Below are positions 26,735-36,619 of a DNA stretch of 64,000 nucleotides, one piece after another. The notes below the pieces were generated by a model. That model saw nothing but the letters and a program-made list of their open reading frames with translations, ran no database searches and was not told the origin of the DNA. Where the stretch lies: positions 248,001 through 312,000 of the forward strand of contig CAMRHE010000115.1 in assembly GCA_947044405.1 (NCBI GenBank), given 5' to 3'. How positions within the stretch are numbered: position 1 is the first letter of the stretch; every line of letters begins with the position of its first letter. Source of the stretch: Leptodactylus fallax (lineage: Eukaryota; Chordata; Amphibia; Anura; Leptodactylidae). The translations under genes were made by a program, and so were the position numbers.

Positions 26735-27074
26735 ATTTCTGCGAATGAAGAAAAGAGACATTGCCTTCAAAACAGCATCAGTTCTTCTCGGTACATGAGC
26801 ACATAGCTTTTGAAGGAACTCGGGAACTCGACAGGGAGGTTTTAATATCTTGGAGAACTAAGCACAGATCTTCTGTGGATATAGACTTAGTCAAATTCTT
26901 CTGTCTCTTTAGGTAATCCCAGACAGACTGGATGATGTTGCGATCAGGAGAGCCATAACATCACTTCCAGGACTCCTCGTCCAAAGGGTGGTAACACCAC
27001 ATATTGATGGGATTTACATTTCTCTTTTCTTCATTCACTTCATTTTGTTAACTGACAAAATAAACTATTAACAC
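26735..27074 (-). mobile_element. Tc1-like element remnant, different family
   Basis: CTTCAAAACAGCATCA-TTCTTCT, AACTAAGCACAGATCTTCTGTGG, TAATCCCAGACAGACTGGATGATGTTG and AACTGACAAAATAAACTATTAACACT are familiar Tc1 words. In reverse they translate to SPDRNIIQSVWDYLKRQ, the PDLNxIE-type motif. Too decayed to define ends; the Penelope element abuts it at about 27075. Confidence 0.7.
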
Positions 27075-27076
27075 TG

Positions 27077-27949
27077 AATGTGGAATCCCTGTATACTAAC
27101 ATTCCCCACAAGGATGGAGTTGCAGCATGTCGGGTACACCTGGCAAAACAAAACCTCCCAACAGAACCAGTAACGCAGCTCATACAATTCATCCTTAGCC
27201 ACAACCATTTTACCTTTGGAGAGGATCTATATCTACAGCGAATGGGAACTTCAATGGGGACCAGATGTGCACCCCAATATGCAAATCTCTTTATGGCAGA
27301 AATGGAAGGAACATATTTATCAACATGCACCACCAAACCTATGATTTACCTTCGTTATATCGATGATATCCTTGTCATCTGGACTGCAGGTGAGGAGGCC
27401 CTACTTCAATTCCATAATGACTTCAATGACTTTCACCCGACCATCAACCTTAAACTTAGCTATTCAGGGAGTGAAATTCACTTTCTGGATACCACAATAT
27501 ACATTACAGACCACCGGCTACTCACATCAATATACCACAAACCCACAGACAGAACGGCCTACCTGAGAAACGACAGCTTCCACCCCAAGCACACAAGACA
27601 ATCTATAATCTACAGCCAGGCTATACGATACAATCGTATTTGCTCCGACAAAGCAGACCTGGACAAGCACCTCCTGGATCTGAGGATGAAATTTCTCAGA
27701 TTGGGATACAAACCAAAAGTGACAGACAACCAATTAAACAAAGCAGCAGCCATTAACAGAGACAGTCTGCTCACATATAGAGAGACCCAGAAAGAAGCCC
27801 GAGTGCCCCTAGTTGTCACCTACAACCCACAGCTGGAGATCCTACGAAGGATTGCCAAGGAGCTCCAACCTGTACTACATAGGGACAACAGACTCAAGGA
27901 CATATTTCCAGTCCCCCTCTCCTCTCCTTTCGACAACCACCAAACCTGA
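27077..27949 (+). pseudogene. Penelope-like reverse transcriptase, N-terminally truncated
   Basis: Begins inside the RT at the motif VESLYTNIPHKDG and continues with F-FGEDLYLQRMGTSMGTRCAPQYANLFM and the catalytic YLRYIDDILVIW (the YIDD box, near 27355), then FLDTTIYI and YHKPTDR, typical of Penelope RT thumbs. It ends at TGA 27947-27949. The next expected residues (NLRRIIVRSAL) follow in another frame from about 27940, so a small indel near 27930 separated the RT from the endonuclease. It once copied element RNA at the cut target. The absent 5' half makes it inactive. Confidence 0.9.
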
Positions 27950-28023
27950 GGCGCATTATCGTCCGGAGTGCCCTGAAGGCCCCAACTGAAAATGGTACCT
28001 CACCTTGCCTACATAAAAGGTGC

Positions 28024-28431
28024 ATGACCTGCAAGCACATCCACACCGCTGACAGTGTACCTATCCCACAGTCACAACAGGTGCACAGAATTAGGGGGAC
28101 ATTTTCCTGCAGGTCTTCCAATGTGGTGTACCTCATAATGTGTGTGCAATGTCCCACCACAGGCCTCTATGTGGGGGAAACAGGACAGAGACTCAGTCAA
28201 CGAATGAACTCACACAGATCCACCATTAATAACAGCAGAACAGATCTCCCAGTGGTCGCACATTTCTCCGGAGAAAACCACTCTATTGAAGATTTGCGGG
28301 TTGTGGTTTTAATGGGACATTTTAAGACACAGGAGAAAAGAAAAGAAATGGAGTACAAATTTATGCAAAAATTTCAAACTCTGCAATTTGGACTTAATAT
28401 TCATGCCAGCTTCATGTCACACGATGTTTGA
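28024..28431 (+). pseudogene. GIY-YIG endonuclease domain of Penelope-like element
   Basis: Frame runs back to about 27940 without a stop. It shows a Cys pair (CMTCKHI), SNVVYLIMCVQC (the GIY position is VYL), LYVGETGQRLSQRMNSH (YVG box with the catalytic Arg region), and EMEYKFMQKFQT containing the catalytic Glu region. The domain nicks target DNA to prime RT in family members. It is intact as a domain but cut off from the RT by a frame change. Ends TGA at 28429. Confidence 0.88.
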
Positions 28432-28500
28432 ACCATGAACTGAACTCAATATTCATGCCAGCTTCAAATCACACTATGTGTGACCTGTGAGGGTCACAAA
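28380..28500 (+). repeat. Short tandem duplication at Penelope 3' end
   Basis: AATATTCATGCCAGCTTCA followed by CACAC-ATGT-TGA occurs at 28397 and again at 28449. The fragment at 4551-4931 has one copy, so the duplication is recent or private to this copy. Confidence 0.75.
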
Positions 28501-28700
28501 TCACCTCCTGATAGCAAACAGATAACAGCAAGAATTACTGATCCCTCCGTCACGCACCACAAGTTTCCAGACTGTTTTTTTTTGACCTGTTGTAAATAAC
28601 TTCTCTACTTAGATTGCAATTTTTTTTAAGGACTCTAAAATGCTTTGAAAACCATGTGTATAAAAATCTATTAATTTTCAGTTCTTGTATCACACCATGT

Positions 28701-28728
28701 CTGATGAAGGGAGCGAGTACTCCTGAAA
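28701..28728 (+). ncRNA. Hammerhead-like ribozyme core in Penelope 3' region
   Basis: CTGATGA, a 5-bp stem with one bulged G (AGGGAG...CTCCT), then GAAA, followed by a possible stem III (GCTTACT ... AGTTAGC, one mismatch). The copy at 4616-4643 keeps CTGANGA and GAAA and has an A-T where this copy has G-C in stem II. Hammerheads are reported from Penelope-like elements. Stem I and the cleavage triplet are not clean here, so I call it a relic or minimal form. Confidence 0.45.
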
Positions 28729-28791
28729 GCTTACTTATAAATATACTCAGTTAGCCTCTAAAAGGTATCGCCTGATTTCTTCACTCTTCCA

Positions 28792-30089
28792 ATACATGTA
28801 GATGTGGCAGAGTCATGTATGAAGAGTGCTGTAACTTTATGTAACTTATATTGTATTTCTGCAATTAAGCTCATTAAAGTTTCAGCTCTGGTACTTTCTG
28901 ACACGACTACACTACAGCACCAGCTCTGTGCGGGGCAAAACCTGCTGTAAAATCGCTGAAAACTGAGGCATTTTGTTTTATGTTACATTCAATGGACATG
29001 AGTGCTGTGGTGGGGCCTACTGCACACTGCTAAGACAAAAAATGTTTAAAGAAGGTTGAACTGGGGCAACTGGAAAAGGTTGGAACTGGGGTATCGCCAA
29101 TTCTCCAAGAAGGAGTTGGATACATATGGTCTGATCTATCACTTATCCCAGAAGCGTAACTTCAAAGTCTTGGGCCTCAATTAAAAATTTGTAATAGGGA
29201 CGATAACTAGGATATGATGTTATACAAGTATACCAAAAGGTGAATCTTTGTCATCATGTGTGTATATTCAGTGGTGTAACTAGGAATGGCTGGGCCCCAA
29301 GGCGAACATTTGCCATGCAGCTTTGGATGCAGTGTGTAATGTTGGTGCGCTGCACTTGATAGCATACTACCTTTCCCAACAATCTCAACCACTTGGTTAC
29401 CTCTGTGTATCACCTAAGTTTGCTCACCAGGTAAACTTCCTTCTGTCGATCATTGTCTGTTTGTGTATTACAGTCTGCTTCTGCAGCCACACCTTGCCTG
29501 TGTAGTGCCTTGGTTTTGCTATACATTTCAGTGTTTCATGATCTTCTGTTTGGAAAATGTCCTTCTATCCATATGTGCAAGCCATACCTCAGTCTCTGCT
29601 ATGTATCCCTATATGCACACTTGCCTTGCCATCTGTATGCTGAGCAAAACTATATTCTGTTTGATTCAGTTTTCTGTTTCATGGCCTGTTGGTTGGACAC
29701 ATGCTGTCCTTCTGTCTGTATGTCTTACAATGTTCTAGTTTGTCTGAATTTTTGTATGCCATGACATCTTGTTTGGACTAATGTCCTTCTGTCTGTTTGG
29801 TCGGAGCTGTATTGTTCTGTTATCTGTGTTTCTGAACTATGGTCTAGATTCTGGCTGCCATGTTTAGATGTACTGTATATGTTCTTCTGTTATGTATGAT
29901 TTGCTTTTGGGCTTATGCCTTGTATTCACTTCTGCTACTTTTGGTATCCTTTTGTTATCTCTTCCTGTGTGAATGTTCATGTCTTTCCATCATATATGTG
30001 AAGAAATCCAGTAAACACTGCAAAACATGTTTTATATTGTTTATGCTGTATTTGCTATGTCTGTGCCACTGTGTACATAGTTTTATATA
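28792..30089. other. No gene; hAT-like end near 29268
   Basis: CAGTGGTGTAACTAGGAATGGCTGGGCCCC at 29270-29299 looks like a hAT left end of the same broad type as 22462. No partner end found. The T-rich part 29440-30080 gives short spurious frames only. Confidence 0.4.
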
Positions 30090-30445
30090 CAGTTGTGCTA
30101 AAAAGTTTACATATCCTTGCAGATTTTTTGTTTTTTTGGCCTTTTTTCAGAGAATATGAATGATAACACAAAAACTTTTTCTCCACTCATGGTTAGTGGT
30201 TGGTTGAAGCCATTTATTGTCAAACTTCTGTGTTTTCTCTTTTTACTCATAATGACAACCAAAAACATCAAAATGACCCTGTTCAAAAGTTCACATACCG
30301 CAGTTCTTAATACCATGTATTACCCCCTCTAACATCAATGACGGCGGAGGGAGAAAAAGGTTTTGTGTTATCATTCATATTCTCTGAAAAAAGGCCAAAA
30401 AAAACAAAAAATCTGCCGGGGTATGTAAACTTTTTAGCACAACTG
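30090..30445. mobile_element. Tc1/mariner-type MITE, 356 bp
   Basis: Starts CAGTTGTGCTAAAAAGTTTACATA and ends with its inverse, each beside TA (30088-30089, 30446-30447). The arms pair over about 85 bp (GGCCTTTTTTCAGAGAATATGAATGATAACACAAAA). The middle keeps GTTCACATACCGCAGTTCTTAATACCATG, Tc1-like arm sequence, so it is a deletion derivative. Confidence 0.93.
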
Positions 30446-30447
30446 TA

Positions 30448-31780
30448 TTTAAAACTGTGTGCTGCCCCTTAAAGGGACTAGTCCAGTGGGGATTGGGATC
30501 TAAGAACTAATAGTATAGTCCAGCTAGCAGAATTCTGGAAGTCTTCACCCAGCTTCCATAGTAGGAAGAAGTGTCCCAGTGTGCTCTGAAAGAGGAGAGT
30601 GTGGGTAGCGAAAAAAAACGTATGCAAGTGCACTACAGCCCTGAGACAGGGAGTAAGTAAGCTGGTATTAAACACTGAAAGAATTTTGGAGAGTTTTGGT
30701 GACACTTTTTTTTGAATTTTAAGGTCCAGTACATTACAGGCCTTCCATGCAGGCCTGCCATGCCACAGGTCACACAGGGCAATCCTGGCTATAAAAAGGA
30801 GATATTGGCACACACTAATGTTACACCAGGCTGCTGGACTTGCCATAACCAAGTTCTCCCCACATGCTCAATGGACTATCATGTATGATCTGCACCTCCA
30901 TCATTGTAGAATCTGTTGGTTGCTGTTCGCATCAGTTATCAGTAACATTGTAAACTGTTTGACTAGCAATCCTGTGTCTTTTTTGCCTACAACTAGCATA
31001 ATGGACAGACCACCTTCCATCTGACTCAGAAGGACAGTTAGGATGTGTCCTGGGAAAAGACTACCACCAGCATTAGGTATCATGCAGACCCCCTCAGGTG
31101 GGCTGAGTTCACACCGTGACAACTCCTATTTTTACTACTACTACTACTCCCAGCCTCCAGATATCATTGAAAGGGCTGCGGCATATGCAACTCTGCTAAC
31201 TGTCTTGGCCTTCTGCTTTGTATGTACCTTTGCTCTGTATACAATCTTTGTATATGAGTAGTTACTGACCTTGGACCTATATTATATTCCTTGTATTTGA
31301 GCTATGTATATTATTCTGAATGTAAGTTCTGTATCCTATCCTAAGGTCTGGAGTTGGGCCTATTCCTTGAACCATGTATCCCTTACCCTTGTGTCAGTGT
31401 CTATGTCCTCGGTTCCACTATTCTTACTATAGTTTTGGCACACTTATTTCTGTTATGTACTCCTGTGTTTAGTTCGTACCTCTGCTACCTGTCCCAATGT
31501 CCTGCCTTGGACTCCAGTGTATTGCCTGGCTTCTATTTCTGTTTGGCCTGACCTGTACCAGATGCAGTATCTCTGTTACAAGTCCTGAACACCTGTTTTG
31601 TGCATTTATGTTGTCTACTCTGATTTTAGTTTCCATTCACGCTATGCTTTTGCCTGATTCTGTTGCGAATTGTACTGTAACGTTACTGCTCGTCCCGTTA
31701 CCTTTAACAGTCCTTGCAGACCGAGATAGCATGGATATTTATGTAAGAGGTAAAAAGGTATCTCCCCATTCCTTCCTTTA
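30448..31780. other. No gene; partial repeats
   Basis: CTTAAAGGGACTAGTCCAGTG (30470) is a TTAA-MITE-like end. 30970-31130 shares words with the 17251 and 46540 repeats (GAC-CCCTCAGGTGGGCTGAG). A TAC trinucleotide patch lies at 31134-31150. Confidence 0.4.
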
Positions 31781-31792
31781 TACATATTCAGT

Positions 31793-31880
31793 GTCGGACT
31801 GGGATGTCTAGGGCCCACCAGTGGAATTGTTTCTAGGGGCCCGCCATCAGGACCCCTGCAGATCAGCGGTACCGAGACAG
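31793..31880 (+). mobile_element. hAT-like terminal fragment
   Basis: CAGTGTCGGACTGGG...GGGCCCACCAG is a left end. The inverse-type end GGTGGGCCAGTCCGACCCTG is at 43729-43748, so both belong to one family. No matching partner nearby. Confidence 0.5.
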
Positions 31881-32137
31881 GGCGGCAAAAGGTAATAACA
31901 TGTTGGGAGCCATGTTGCTCACCCACTATACCATGTGCACCATTGCACTACCTAAACCCACTGCTACACCCTGTATGGCAAATGAACAGCATGGCTCTTA
32001 GAATTGTTACCTGTAGCCGCACTGTCCTATAAAAGCTGATCTACAGAGGTCCTGGCTGTTGTATCATCGCAGATGTAATATTGCTGGCCTATCCTAAGGA
32101 CAGGCCATCAATATAGAAATATGGATAAATCCTTTGA

Positions 32138-32496
32138 AGAGGTTGTCCAGGAATTGGCGCAACCCATGTAGCTGGCGGGAGGTGTAAAATAAAAAAAAAA
32201 AAAAAATAAAAAATCATACTCACCTGTCCCTGGCGTTCCGTTGTCCGCTGCCAGTGTCCTTTCAGTCTCGTGCTGGCGACTCCTTGCTGGGAGTCCTGCA
32301 CCTCATGTGACCGCTAAGACCAATTAGGTACAGGATTTCCAGAAATGAGGCGCCGCCATGAGACCGAACAGATAGAGGCAGGGGACAATGGGGTGCTGGG
32401 GACAGGCGAGTATGCTTTTTTTGAAAAAAAAAATTTTATTTTTACACCTCCCTGGCGGCCGCCACAGTGGTCTCTCTAGTTTATGGACAACCTCTT
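32138..32496. mobile_element. TTAA-type MITE 1 (piggyBac-like ends)
   Basis: AGAGGTTGTCCAGG at the left and GGACAACCTCTT at the right, next to TTGA (32134, decayed TTAA) and TTAA (32497-32500). Interior has an A17 run and CATACTCACCTG. No coding. Confidence 0.7.
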
Positions 32497-32650
32497 TTAA
32501 GGGGTTGTCTGGGCCAAATTTTTTTATGGCCACTTCACTGGTCCCCCCATACTGTATGGGGAACAGTGATGGAGCCATTATATTGTGTGGGAGCAGTGAT
32601 GGGGGATAACATCCTGTGGAGGGGACATTAAACTGTGTGGGGCATATTAA

Positions 32651-33060
32651 AGGGGTTGTCCAGAGTTACCTTTTTTATGGCCTATGGTCAGGATAGGCCA
32701 TAAATACCTGATCAGTATGGGGCTGACACACGGCCCTATCAGCTGTTCGGAGCCACTTCCGGCACCCGTTCTGTACACAACACAGGGCCGGAAGCAGAAA
32801 GCTCCATCCGCTGTTTAGTTTCCCGGCGCCTTCACTGCAGCTCAGCTCCTACTGACTTCAATAAGTGCTGAGATGCAGTGAAGGTGCCCGGCTAATACAC
32901 AGTGGACAGAGCTTTCTGCTTCTGGCCCCGTATTGTGTACAGGACGGGCGCCAGTAGTGGCTCCGTACAGCTGATCAGTCCGGGGTCAGCCCCGTACAGA
33001 TAAGATATCTATGGCCTATCCTGAGGATAAACCATAACAAATTATGCCTGGACAACCCCT
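32651..33060. mobile_element. TTAA-type MITE 2, 410 bp
   Basis: AGGGGTTGTCCAGAG...CTGGACAACCCCT with TTAA on both sides (32647-32650, 33061-33064). The interior also folds: GGCCTATGGTCAGGATAGGCCATAAATA against TATGGCCTATCCTGAGGATAAACC, and AGCTTTCTGCTTC-GGCC on both arms. TTAA duplication suggests piggyBac mobilisation. Confidence 0.85.
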
Positions 33061-33092
33061 TTAATATACCCCCATAATGAGCCACACTTTAA

Positions 33093-33348
33093 AGAGGTTG
33101 TCCAGTATAATTTTTGTCTTTTTTATAATTAGTCCGGGTCCCAGGTCCCTTCCTTTAGGCCGCTGAATGGCTTCAGGGGTCATGTGACGTCACAGGTAGT
33201 CACGTGCAGGGGGGAACTTCAGCTGGAAGAAATCAGAACTGCAGGCCGAACCGCGCTGGGAGACACTGGGGACAGGAGAGAAAGTTTGTTGTTTTTTTTT
33301 ACCTGCCCCAGTGTAATTAAAAAAATAATGTTATCCTGCACAATCCCT
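33093..33348. mobile_element. TTAA-type MITE 3, 256 bp
   Basis: AGAGGTTGTCCAGTATAAT at the left, ATTATCCTGCACAATCCCT-type right end, TTAA at 33089-33092 and 33349-33352. Interior has TCATGTGACGTCAC. Confidence 0.75.
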
Positions 33349-33352
33349 TTAA

Positions 33353-33930
33353 TGTCCCCCAGGCTATTGGCCTCCATCACTGCCCCTCCAATGACCCCAT
33401 CAATGGTCCCCATACAGTATAGGGGACCAGTGAAGGGGCCACTGTACAGGGAGGAATATTGATGTTTATATGCCCATACAGTGTCCCCTTCACTGGTCTC
33501 CCCTATAGCAGTATTGGAGTTTCTGCGACTTAGGTATTGTTATACTGGAGCCCTAGAGCAGGCACCAGCATAACAATACAGTGAGAAATTAGCTGGGGTG
33601 GGAGGAGGGGAATTACAACTCTCAACAGACCCAGAGCATCTGGAGTTGTTAGGGGTTGTAGTTATCAGAGTTGTCAGTGAAGTTGAAAGATTTGGGGGCA
33701 AAATAGGGGGGAAAAGTTATTTTTTTGTTTGCGTGGTTAAGTTGTACTTACTTTTCACACTGCTGGTCTGGGCTCCTATGCAGGAACCCGCCGCCGCGCA
33801 CAGCATCAGTACGTCAGTGACGCTTGCAGCAACAAGCTGCAACTGGATTGGTTCCATTGGCTGCCCATCAGGATCCCCCTACCCCCTCCCTAGAGTAAAT
33901 TCTTGATAGTGACGGTTATGGGTGCTGCAG
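33353..33930. other. No recognisable gene
   Basis: Quasi-repeats of CAATGACCCC/GGTCCCCATACAGTATAGGGG type at 33380-33500 and GC-rich sequence near 33790-33890. Confidence 0.4.
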
Positions 33931-33932
33931 CG

Positions 33933-33933
<1 letters not shown>

Positions 33934-33970
<37 letters not shown>

Positions 33971-34699
33971 GTCCTTTAATAGTCCCACAGTGGGGAAATT
34001 CAGTGTGTTACAGCAGCAAAGATAAGATAAGCAGATACAAATACAAATACAACATGTACAGGAATGTTCCAAGGTGAGAGGCATTACATTAATAGCAGAC
34101 AGACAGATAGGAAGTAGCGGGGGGGGGGGGGGGGGATTTAACAGGCAGAGAGATATTTCAGTTCTCTGTATGTAATGATCTCCGCTTAGGTCGGTGTTGG
34201 TTGTACAGCCTAACCGCGGTGGGGAGGAAAGACTTCCGATAGCGCTCCTTCTCACACCTAGGGTGGAGCAGTCGGTCACTGACAGTACTGCCCAGCGCTA
34301 TCACAGTCTCATGCATGGGATGGGACTTCTTCTCCCGCATGGAGCTCACCACGGACAGTATCCTTCTGTCACCCACCACCTGCACTGGGTCCAGTGGGCT
34401 CCCCAGGACAGAGCTGGCCCTTCTAATCAGCTTGTCAAGTTTATTTCTGTCCCTGGTTGATATGCTGCTCCCCCAGCAGGCCACTCCAAAGAAGATGGCT
34501 GATGCCACTACCGAGTTGAAGAAAGTCCTAAGAAGTGCCCCCCGGATTCCAAAGGCTCTCAGTTTCCTAAGCAGGTAGAGCCTGCTGTGGCCCTTCCTGT
34601 ACAGGGCCTCCATATGATCTGCCCAGTCCAGCTTATTATTAAGGAGCAGACCCAGGTACTTATAGGTGTTCACAATCTCGATGCCCGTCCCCATATCTC
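33934..34699 (-). mobile_element. LINE 3' end, copy 1 (CR1/L2/Rex-type)
   Basis: Minus strand: C-terminal RT-region frame, a 3' UTR with GAATTTCCCCACTGTGGGAC, and an (ATT)n tail at 33934-33970 (plus: ATA repeats). 5'-truncated at about 34699. A G18 run interrupts the UTR near 34119-34136. Confidence 0.8.
34158..34694 (-). pseudogene. LINE ORF2 C-terminal region, copy 1
   Basis: Open for 178 codons: VNTYKYLGLLLNNKLDWADH, SRLYLLRKLRAFG, VVASAIFFGVACWGSSIS, RDRNKLDKLIRRASSVLG and PTAVRLYNQHRPK. These are hallmarks of the region after the RT fingers/palm in CR1/L2/Rex-type LINEs of fish and amphibians. Upstream RT and endonuclease are missing (5' truncation). It is over 85 percent alike to copy 2 at 45034-45640 by eye, but still open here, while copy 2 has a frame change. 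Confidence 0.82.
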
Positions 34700-34797
34700 A
34701 GATACTTGAAAGAGATACAGCTTTAGTACCCACAACCGCAGTTGTCAAGAACATGGTGAATGAGCAGCGCAGCACCCAGCATGTAAACAATACTTGG

Positions 34798-35149
34798 ACA
34801 GTATAATATGCTCCGCAGTGTCCCCAACACAGCATTATATGTTCCGCAGTGGCCCCAACACAGCATTATATGCTTTGCAGTGGCCCCAACACAGCATTAT
34901 ATGCTCCGCAGTGGCCCCAACACAGCATTATATGCTCCGCAGTGGCCCCAACACAGCATTATATGCTTCGCAGTGGCCCCAACACAGCGTTATATGCTCC
35001 GCAGTGGCCCCAACACAGCGTTATATGCTCCGCAGTGGCCCCAACACAGCGTTATATGCTCCGCAGTGGCCCCAACACAGCGTTATATGCTCCACAGTGG
35101 CCCCAACACAGCATTATATGCTCCGCAGTGGCCCCAACACAGCGTTATA
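34798..35149 (+). repeat. Minisatellite, 31-bp units (~11 copies)
   Basis: Unit: CAGCATTATATGCTCCGCAG then TGGCCCCAACA. The 31-bp period rotates through all three frames and still contains no stop, so long spurious open frames appear. Variants: CAGCGTTATATG, GCTTCGCAG, GCTCCACAG. Confidence 0.97.
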
Positions 35150-35563
35150 TGCTCACAGTGGCCCCCATACAGTATTATATGCCCTCAGTGGCCCCCACAC
35201 AGTAATATATGCCCACAGTGGCCCCCACACAGTAATATATGCCCACAGTGGCCCCCACACAGTAATATATGCCCTCAGTGGCCCCCACACAGTATTATAT
35301 GCCCACAGTGGCTCCCACACAGTATTATATGCCCTGAGTGGCCCCCACACAGTATTATATGCCCACAGTGGCCCCCACACAGTATTATATGCCCTGAGTG
35401 GCCCCCACACAGTATTATATGCCCTCAGTGGCCCCCACACAGTATTATATGCCCTTAGTGGCCCCCACACAGTATTATATGCCCTTAGTGACCCACACAC
35501 AGTATTATATGCCCTTAGTGGCCCCCACACAGTATTATATGCCCACAGTGGCCCCCACACAGT
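35150..35563 (+). repeat. Minisatellite, 30-bp units (~14 copies), left of the gypsy insertion
   Basis: Unit: CAGTATTATATGCCCTCAGT then GGCCCCCACA. Contiguous with and clearly derived from the same ancestor as the 31-bp block, one base shorter. The array resumes at 42966 after the gypsy element. Confidence 0.97.
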
Positions 35564-36575
35564 TGTAGGGAACTGCCATTTCTACTAGTATATAATGTAT
35601 CTGGCTTCTTTGCCCCTGCAGTTTGGCTTCAGAGACCCCACGCATTTAGTGCAAGTTTTGTTTTGTAAATACAGTGAGTCAGACACATGTGAGGCAGAGC
35701 TGCTGGGGGGAGAGATGTGAGCAGAGCTGCTGAGACAGACATGTTATGTCTGGGGGAGTCTAAGAGCCACTTGTTCCTCTTTACTTCACAGTATATAGTT
35801 AGGTATGTGTTACCCCCTATATACTCACAGGACCTAGCTAGTAACCGTAGTTAGGGATCCATATATATATATATAGTTCAGGGCAGTGATAGGTTAGGCT
35901 TCCGAAGGCCAACTAGCTAGTTAGAGGCCCGGTGGCACTAGTAGTTTAGCTGGCAGGTTAAGGACTCAGTGTTAGGGTAGTCAGGCCTGCATCTACTGCT
36001 GTCACCGTCGCCCTGTTTGCTGCCTGTGAAGAATCTCACCATCATCATCATCATCTCCTGATCGGCTGTCTGTCATCTCCTGGAAGAATCCGAGGATCCA
36101 CAGTCATCCACAGGGGCCCCTGCATCTCTTCTGTTGCCTGGAGGTATTGTGCACTGGACTCTTGCTATATATCTATATATATACCCGGGTATATAACCTA
36201 AGACGGTTGAGGACTTGCTGGTTGTTGTAGTATTGCTGTGTTCTGGGTATATTGTATGTATGTATTATTACCCTGTTGATTCTTATAAAGCTACTGTTAT
36301 AACCTTATGTGGTATCTGTATGTATTCTTCAGACTGTGAGATTAGTACAGTGATCCTTGTTAAGGCTACTAACTGTACTTCATGGGTAAGTCCCAGGAAG
36401 AGATCCTCCCTGTAATACAGAGGCTCTATCCTGGGTGGAGGCCCTGATATATTTCATATATGTTCCCACTCTTCCCTTCAGCGAAGGCTTCAGGTCCCAT
36501 TATACACACAGGTCAGCGCCAGAGTCTGTTGCGGGAGGGATAATACTCATACCCCCCCCCCCAAATAGGGCTACA
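35564..36575 (+). repeat. 5' LTR of gypsy element
   Basis: TGTAGGGAACTGCC ... AAATAGGGCTACA; ends TGTAG/CTACA are inverted. Contains (TA)n patches, an ATC repeat near 36050 and a C11 run before the end. Compared with the 3' LTR I see only T at 36000 against C at the equivalent 42394. Confidence 0.97.
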
Positions 36576-36577
36576 TT

Positions 36578-36596
36578 TGGAGGCACTGCTGAGATT
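36578..36596 (+). promoter_or_regulatory. Primer binding site, tRNA-Thr type
   Basis: TGGAGGCACTGCTGAGATT starts two bases after the 5' LTR. It matches the complement of a vertebrate tRNA-Thr(AGT) 3' end with CCA (TGGAGGCACCGCTGGGATT) except at two bases, both transition-type. The tRNA sequence is from memory. Confidence 0.7.
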
Positions 36597-36619
36597 TAGA
36601 AGTGGGAATAGTCATTGAT

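Larger units (their letters stand above)
27075..28791 (+). mobile_element. Penelope-like retroelement, 5'-truncated
   Basis: Reverse transcriptase followed by a GIY-YIG endonuclease, the hallmark order of endonuclease-bearing Penelope-like elements. The first RT motifs are missing, so the copy is 5'-truncated at about 27075, where it joins a Tc1 remnant. The 3' end is placed at 28791 from the end shared with the 4551-4931 fragment. The two protein parts are in different frames. Confidence 0.9.

Noticed and set aside
34794..35588. Open frames of 264, 216 and 118 codons on the plus strand, 135 on minus
   Set aside because: They are translations of the 30/31-bp minisatellite, which happens to lack stops in several frames. 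No real protein features.
36215..36415. 66-codon frame repeated identically at 42609-42809
   Set aside because: Lies in the LTRs of the young gypsy element; identity comes from LTR duplication, not selection.
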